Source: an uncultured bacterium
GTDB lineage: Bacteria > Cyanobacteriota > Vampirovibrionia > Gastranaerophilales > Gastranaerophilaceae
Direction: 5' to 3'
Assembly: GCA_945910925.1 (NCBI GenBank)
Contig: CAMDZX010000006.1
Coordinates: 1-29,135 of the forward strand
Length of the DNA: 29,135 nucleotides
Shown here: positions 24,951 to 29,135 of the stretch, in pieces
How positions within the stretch are numbered: position 1 is the first letter of the stretch
Layout: each line of letters starts with the position of its first letter
Translations under genes and position numbers: made by a program
The notes under the pieces: generated by a model
What the model was told of the DNA's origin: nothing
What the model saw: only the letters and a program-made list of their open reading frames with translations
Database searches by the model: none

Positions 24951-27295
24951 AGGAATGGAAGATTAATAAGAGTGATGAGGATAAGCCGCTTATTGAGCGG
25001 CTTATTTCTGCACGTGGAATAAAGCCGGGTAAAGCAACAGAGGATTTCCTTAACCCTCTTGCAATAACACTTACTCATCCGAATGCTTTTTCGGATATGC
25101 CAAAAGCGGTTGAAAGAATTTCAGAGGCAATTGATAAGCAGGAAAATATTTTGATTTACGGGGACTTTGATGCCGACGGTCTGACTTCAACCTCACTTTT
25201 ATACAAAACTCTGAGTTATTTAGGCGCACAGGTTTCATACTTTATCCCAACACGTGAGGGGGACGGGCATGGGTTAAACTCAAATGCGCTTGTTAAACTA
25301 ATGGTTTCAAAACGTCCTAAACTTATCATAACTGTTGACTGTGGGATTAGTAATATTGAAGAAGTAAAGTTTATAAACAGTTTTAAAATCGACGTAATAT
25401 TAACCGACCACCACGAGGCAGGAGAAGAACTCCCGGAAGCCTTTGCAATAATCAACCCTAAAGCGCCGAATTCTCTTGATGAAAAACTTTCTGCACTTGA
25501 AATTGATTATTTAACATCACTTGCAGGTGTGGGTGTAGCGTTTAAAGTTGCTCAAGGTATTCTTGAAAAATATGATAAACTCGCCTTCTTATACGACATT
25601 CTTCCTTTCGTTGCGGTTGGAACAATTGCGGATGTCGTTCCTTTAATCGGAGAGAACAGGTATTACGTATTAAAGGGCTTGGATTTGATATCCAAAGGAA
25701 AGCATTACGGACTAAAACGACTTCTTGATAATGCGGGATATTCAAATATTGATGAGGGAATAACATCGGAACAGGTTGCGTTCGGTATTGCACCAAGAAT
25801 AAATGCCTCAGGACGATTGGATGCGGTTGATGACGCACTAAAAGTTTTAATAAGTGATAATAAACAGGAAATTGAACTTTCGGTTATTGCACTTGAAAAT
25901 TATAACAAAATTCGTCAGGAGCTTTGCCATACAACATTTATGGAAGCCGATGAAATGGCAAAAAATATTAAGGATAATGCGATTGTTTTATTCAAACCCG
26001 ATTGGCATATAGGTATAATCGGGATTGTTGCCTCAAAACTTGTTGAAAAATATCACAGACCCGTATTCTTAATGATGTATTCCAAGGAAACAAAACAAAT
26101 CCGTTGTTCCGCAAGAGGTGTAGAAGGTGTTTCCGCAATAAATCTTCATGATGTTATTTCAAACATCTCGGATAAACTTGACGGGTTTGGCGGACACGCA
26201 CTCGCTGCAGGACTTTCTTTTAATACGGAAACAGTTTCGTTTGAAGAAGTAAAAAAAGGCTTGATAGAAACCGTTAACGAGGCTCTTGCGGGCGAAAAGA
26301 TTGTTCCCGTTATCAATATAGATTTAGAACTTGAACCTAATGATATAACAATCTCAATGATTGATGAATTAAAAACGCTTGAACCGTATGGAGCATCTAA
26401 TCCGCAACCGTTGTTTGTAACCAATGATTTTATTTTAAAAGAAAAAAGGTTGATGGGTTCAAATAAAGAACATTTACGTTTGACATTGGAAAAAGACGGA
26501 CAAACCTTTAATGCAATATGGTGGTCAAAAGGTGATATTCCACTCAACAACGGAGATAGAACCGACATTGCATTTTATCCGCAAATAAATACTTTCAACG
26601 GTAATACATCCGTTCAGTTGATAATAAAAGATTTGCATTCAGATGCTCTTGAAGTTGAAGAAGAAGTCGGAGTAAAAATATATGACCACAGACAAAAAAC
26701 GGATATTTTTAAACAAGTAAACGACTATCTTGCAACAACAAAACTTGATACAATTGTGTTTGCAGAAGATAAAGCCGTAATTGATAAATTAAAATTTTAT
26801 CCTGAGATTTCAAAGAGGGCAACCAATCGGAATAATATAAGAAAATGTGATTCAATAATGTTTTTTGATTATCCTGCAAATGCCGAATTGTTGAATAGTA
26901 TTTTATCAAAGTCAAATCCGTCGGTTATTCATTATATGAATTATTCAATAAAACACAGTATTGAAGAATATTTAAAAACAATGTCCGGCATGGTGAAATT
27001 TGTATGTAATAATAAACAAGGTGTTTTTGATTTCAATAACAGTTCGGTATTTTTGGGTGTAACACGAGAATTGATAGAATACACACTTGAATTATTTGAA
27101 GATGCAGGCATTGTAAAAATAACCGAAAGACAAGATACATGCTATATTTTAGATAGTTTTAATCATGTTTCAAACGTTAAATTTGAAAATTTATCTTCAT
27201 ATGCTGTGTTTTATCAAGAATATAGTGATATTGCGGGTTTTAAAGAGTCTTGTCAGAGCATTGATATAGATAAAATAAGTATTTGCACGGTATAA
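24941..27295 (+). CDS. recJ: Single-strand-specific 5'-3' exonuclease RecJ
   Basis: 784 residues, the long form found in Gram-positive bacteria and many other lineages (E. coli RecJ is ~577). DHH-family metal motifs: D75-F-D77-A-D79 (IYGDFDADG), D133 in TVDCGIS, D156-H-H (LTDHHEAG), D231 in GTIADVVPL and APRINASGRLD. The DHHA1 domain has GFGGHALAAGLSF near 415-427, followed by an OB-fold segment (ELKTLEPYGASNPQPLF). The last ~200 residues form the extra C-terminal domain of long RecJ proteins. It digests single-stranded DNA in RecF-pathway recombination and repair. Its ATG lies in the last codons of the protease gene, so translation is coupled. Confidence 0.97.
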   Translation: MQLKEWKINKSDEDKPLIERLISARGIKPGKATEDFLNPLAITLTHPNAFSDMPKAVERISEAIDKQENILIYGDFDADGLTSTSLLYKTLSYLGAQVSYFIPTREGDGHGLNSNALVKLMVSKRPKLIITVDCGISNIEEVKFINSFKIDVILTDHHEAGEELPEAFAIINPKAPNSLDEKLSALEIDYLTSLAGVGVAFKVAQGILEKYDKLAFLYDILPFVAVGTIADVVPLIGENRYYVLKGLDLISKGKHYGLKRLLDNAGYSNIDEGITSEQVAFGIAPRINASGRLDAVDDALKVLISDNKQEIELSVIALENYNKIRQELCHTTFMEADEMAKNIKDNAIVLFKPDWHIGIIGIVASKLVEKYHRPVFLMMYSKETKQIRCSARGVEGVSAINLHDVISNISDKLDGFGGHALAAGLSFNTETVSFEEVKKGLIETVNEALAGEKIVPVINIDLELEPNDITISMIDELKTLEPYGASNPQPLFVTNDFILKEKRLMGSNKEHLRLTLEKDGQTFNAIWWSKGDIPLNNGDRTDIAFYPQINTFNGNTSVQLIIKDLHSDALEVEEEVGVKIYDHRQKTDIFKQVNDYLATTKLDTIVFAEDKAVIDKLKFYPEISKRATNRNNIRKCDSIMFFDYPANAELLNSILSKSNPSVIHYMNYSIKHSIEEYLKTMSGMVKFVCNNKQGVFDFNNSSVFLGVTRELIEYTLELFEDAGIVKITERQDTCYILDSFNHVSNVKFENLSSYAVFYQEYSDIAGFKESCQSIDIDKISICTV

Positions 27296-27332
27296 TGGGT
27301 TGAAAATCGGCTAAAAAGTTGAATTTTGGCTA

Positions 27333-27360
27333 TTGCATTATTTTTTGTATTCAATATAAT
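27333..27360 (+). promoter_or_regulatory. Promoter of the HU gene
   Basis: TTGCAT (27333-27338) and a perfect TATAAT (27355-27360) are 16 bases apart. Predicted start near 27367, ~30-base leader containing AAAGGAG. Confidence 0.65.
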
Positions 27361-27396
27361 ATGGAATGTACACATAGGAAAGGAGTTTTATCTATT

Positions 27397-27675
27397 ATGA
27401 ACAAAGAAGAATTAGTACAAGAAATTTCAAAAAAAGCTAAAGTTACTCAAAAAGAAGCAGGTGAAGTTTTAAATGCATTAGTTGATACTATTCAAAAAAC
27501 AGTTTCTAAAGGTAAAAAAGTTACTTTAGTTGGTTTCGGTACATTTGAATCTCGTAAGAGAGCTGCTAGAAGCGGTAGAAACCCACAAACAGGTAAAGAA
27601 ATTTCTATTCCTGCAAAAACAGTTCCTGTATTCTCAGCAGGTAAAAAATTCAAAACAGCTGTTAACGGTAAATAG
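27397..27675 (+). CDS. hup: DNA-binding protein HU
   Basis: 92 residues, usual HU length, from the ATG at 27397; an in-frame start at 27319 lies within the promoter and is rejected. MNKEELVQEISKKAKVTQKEAGEVLNA forms the helical dimer body (longer than 20 residues only in describing residues 1-27), followed by KKVTLVGFGTFESRKRAARSGRNPQTG, the beta-arm base with the RNPQTG tip, and a basic C-terminus (SAGKKFKTAVNGK). HU is the main nucleoid protein, bending DNA. Codons are restricted (GCT, GGT, GTA, AAA), as for highly expressed genes. It has its own promoter and terminator. Confidence 0.96.
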   Translation: MNKEELVQEISKKAKVTQKEAGEVLNALVDTIQKTVSKGKKVTLVGFGTFESRKRAARSGRNPQTGKEISIPAKTVPVFSAGKKFKTAVNGK

Positions 27676-27698
27676 TTAATTTCTGAATAAGAATTGTT

Positions 27699-27737
27699 AA
27701 AACAGTACTTGGGATTTATTTTCAAGTACTGTTTTTT
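27699..27737 (+). terminator. Intrinsic terminator of the HU gene
   Basis: A perfect 13-bp hairpin (27699-27711 with 27723-27735, 11-base loop) ends in TTTTTT, 24 bases after the stop. Confidence 0.92.
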
Positions 27738-27834
27738 AGTTTGGCTGATTTCTAAAATTAATCTCTCCTCCATATTATCCTTAAGATAAAAAAACGCTTT
27801 AAACAATATCGTTTTTTATACAAAAATATCTATA

Positions 27835-27969
27835 CTATTTATAAATAACAGCATAATTATTCAAAATATCTTGTTTGAAACTTTCCGGCAAGTCGTCATA
27901 AACATGAATATCAATTAAAAAAGGTATATTGCTTTCTTGCAATAATTCTTTTAGTTCATAAAGCCAATA
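27835..27969 (-). pseudogene. C-terminal remnant of an MNT-type nucleotidyltransferase
   Basis: On the minus strand 44 codons read YWLYELKELLQESNIPFLID, then IHVYDDLPESFKQDILNNYA and VIYK before TAG at 27835-27837. This matches the last third of MNT nucleotidyltransferases and aligns with the intact MNT protein at 21765 (QSKIPYIV against ESNIPFLI, then a leucine-rich helix and aromatic end). A TAA directly precedes it and the GSx10DxD part is missing, so it is a truncated remnant. It keeps the Asp that the intact MNT gene has lost. The missing half would lie where the DUF3800 promoter and RNA now sit. Confidence 0.65.
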
Positions 27970-28031
27970 TTAAGAAAAATTAATAAAAATAAATAAATTA
28001 ATGAAAGATTACGCCAAAAGATTACACCATC

Positions 28032-28059
28032 TTGAAAACATAAAAATATATGTTATCAT
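28032..28059 (+). promoter_or_regulatory. Promoter of the structured RNA and DUF3800 gene
   Basis: TTGAAA (28032-28037) and TATCAT (28054-28059) are 16 bases apart. Predicted start near 28066, at the first base of the folded RNA. Confidence 0.55.
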
Positions 28060-28065
28060 GTATAT

Positions 28066-28125
28066 ACGGGCTGGTCTAATGACCTCGGTCCACCACGGCA
28101 GGAGTTATTCCTGCCATTTTAGTTA
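28066..28125 (+). ncRNA. Compact structured RNA upstream of DUF3800 gene
   Basis: GC-rich island in an AT-rich gap. GGTC-TAAT-GACC forms a small hairpin (28073-28084). GGCAGGA (28097-28103) pairs with TCCTGCC (28109-28115) over seven perfect pairs with a GTTAT loop, then ATTTTAG. TGGT (28072-28075) can also pair with ACCA in the linker, allowing an alternative fold or pseudoknot. It starts at the predicted transcription start and ends ~25 bases before the DUF3800 GTG. Structured RNA motifs upstream of DUF3800 genes have been reported by comparative genomics (the DUF3800 RNA motifs); I cannot check which one, if any, this is. Roles could be a leader, an antitoxin-like RNA or a substrate of the protein. 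Confidence 0.6.
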
Positions 28126-28141
28126 CAGGGGATAGTACGAA

Positions 28142-28855
28142 GTGAAAGAGTTGAGCATATTTGTTGACGAATCAGGAGATTTTGGGAAATTTAACGAAAA
28201 CTCTCCTTTTTATATAGTTTCATTTGTATTTCACGAACAAATACATTCAATCAATAATCAAGTTGCAGCTCTTAATCATTCTTTAGAAGAAATTGGAATG
28301 AGAAAACATACAATTCATACCGCCCCGCTCATTAGGCGAGAAAAAAGTTATAAAGATTATGACATAAGCATACGCAGAAAAATATTTCATAAATTATTCT
28401 GTTTTACCAAGAATGTTAATATTTCCCATGCGAGTTTGGTTGTAGATAAACACCCTAATTCAACCGCAATGGACTTAACAAAACATCTGTCTAAACAGTT
28501 ATCAGCACTTATAAAAGATAATTTTCAATATTTTACAAGTTTTGACAATATTATAATCTATTATGATAACGGACAATATCAAGTCACCAATATATTAGTT
28601 GCCATCTTTAACACCCTATTAAGTATTGATTGTGAATTTAGACAAGTTTTACCTTCCGAGTATAAACTCTTCCAAACTGCAGATTTAATATGCACACTTG
28701 CATTAATAAAAACAAAACTGGAACGAGGTAAAAAGTTTACAAATTCAGAGAAAATCTTTTTTGGTTCTGAAGGGAAATTAAGAAAAACATTTTTAAAATA
28801 TTTTGAGAAAATTAGACTTGAAAATAATACAAAATTAAAAGTTACACATCATTAA
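28142..28855 (+). CDS. DUF3800 domain protein (predicted RNase-H-like fold)
   Basis: 237 residues. The N-terminus ELSIFVDESGDFG (D9, E10, D13) is the DUF3800 signature. Further acidic positions expected of a metal-dependent RNase-H-like site are D142 (IIIYYDNGQ) and D181 (LFQTADLICTLAL). H-rich residues 86-103 (SHASLVVDKHPN) are also typical. No DUF3800 enzyme activity is firmly established to my knowledge. The GTG start has AGGGG about 11 bases upstream, a loose spacing; the RNA fold described upstream ends before it. It converges with the next gene, the two stop codons overlapping by four bases. Such genes are often found in mobile or defence-like regions, consistent with the adjoining nucleotidyltransferase remnant. 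Confidence 0.9.
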   Translation: MKELSIFVDESGDFGKFNENSPFYIVSFVFHEQIHSINNQVAALNHSLEEIGMRKHTIHTAPLIRREKSYKDYDISIRRKIFHKLFCFTKNVNISHASLVVDKHPNSTAMDLTKHLSKQLSALIKDNFQYFTSFDNIIIYYDNGQYQVTNILVAIFNTLLSIDCEFRQVLPSEYKLFQTADLICTLALIKTKLERGKKFTNSEKIFFGSEGKLRKTFLKYFEKIRLENNTKLKVTHH

Positions 28856-29133
28856 AACTTAATGGAAGTATTAACCTCTCCAAAATCCGATGAAAGGTTA
28901 TGAACATAATCTAAATCTATACCGTTTTCTTTAAATTTCACAGTTAGTTCTTTACCATCCGTACCTTTTGTTACAATACCTTTTAGCTTGTCAGTACCAT
29001 GCCAGTAGACGGTTCGTTTTATTTCATAACCATTTTCACCACATTCACATATATCCTTAAGCTTTCCTTCATAATATTTCAGAATTTTTTTAGGCTTTTT
29101 GGTTATCGGATTATAATCAATAATAGTTCGCAC
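28852..29133 (-). CDS. Partial protein with Y-N-P repeat-like segment, cut by window edge
   Basis: At least 93 residues, continuing beyond the right edge; the GTG at 29133 may be internal. The visible N-terminal part (IIDYNPITKKPKKILKYYEG) resembles one unit of repeat proteins built from D/E-Y-N-P-x-T-G-K and K-x-x-Y-x-x-G-K elements, similar in style to DUF2963- or YwqK-like proteins. The rest (KRTVYWHGTDKLKGIV) continues the pattern and then ends in an unrelated acidic tail. Function unknown. The stop overlaps that of the DUF3800 gene. Confidence 0.6.
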   Translation of the reverse strand: MRTIIDYNPITKKPKKILKYYEGKLKDICECGENGYEIKRTVYWHGTDKLKGIVTKGTDGKELTVKFKENGIDLDYVHNLSSDFGEVNTSIKF

Positions 29134-29135
29134 AG

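Noticed and set aside
27492..27806. 104-codon minus-strand frame over HU and its terminator
   Set aside because: Crosses the terminator hairpin and antisense HU codons; no independent support.
28002..28136. 44-codon plus-strand frame running through the structured RNA into the DUF3800 leader
   Set aside because: No ribosome site, crosses the promoter and the RNA fold, and its amino-acid content looks random.

Overview
The window is AT-rich bacterial chromosome (my estimate is GC in the mid-30s percent), densely coded on both strands with the standard code. It has an LptF/LptG-type permease, so the cell probably has an outer membrane. It also carries house-keeping genes (rimM, trmD, argS, mgtE, mtnA, typA, ctp, recJ, HU) in an arrangement that is not Proteobacterial. 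AT-richness, an LptF/G protein, long secreted or unknown proteins, and short SFKG/GFKG-like motifs near the ends of a giant glycosidase suggest a gut Gastranaerophilales/Vampirovibrionia (non-photosynthetic cyanobacterial lineage). That assignment is an inference, not proven by any marker here.

Layout. 1-500: intergenic, with a ~105-bp tandem duplication that can fold, then a promoter and a possible leader peptide. 501-2768: operon of a zinc-ribbon/low-complexity protein, rimM and trmD with overlapping ends. 2786-6249 (minus strand): an L,D-transpeptidase, a small unknown protein with its own terminator, and a tandem pair of zinc alcohol-dehydrogenase-family enzymes. 6345-10782 (plus): a putative HExxH zinc metallopeptidase, a small membrane protein, mtnA and an lptF/G permease. 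10792-13654 (minus): argS followed directly by a secreted alpha/beta-hydrolase. 13727-21597 (plus): mgtE, apparently on a leaderless mRNA, a 1489-residue GH13-like protein with a strong terminator, and typA/bipA.

21598-22860 is an accessory patch on the minus strand. It holds a HEPN/MNT (HI0074/HI0073-type) pair in which key residues of both partners look substituted, and a decayed ArsR regulator that still has its promoter and palindromic operator. 22977-27675 returns to core genes: an unknown secreted protein, a carboxyl-terminal processing protease overlapping recJ, and HU with a strong terminator.

27700-29135 is a second accessory patch. It holds a truncated nucleotidyltransferase remnant, then a promoter driving a compact structured RNA directly upstream of a DUF3800 (RNase-H-like) gene, then a converging partial gene cut by the window edge. 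The RNA-DUF3800 module is the best candidate for an undescribed or barely described system. The folding tandem repeat at the left edge and the HEPN/MNT pair with changed active sites are the next most interesting items.
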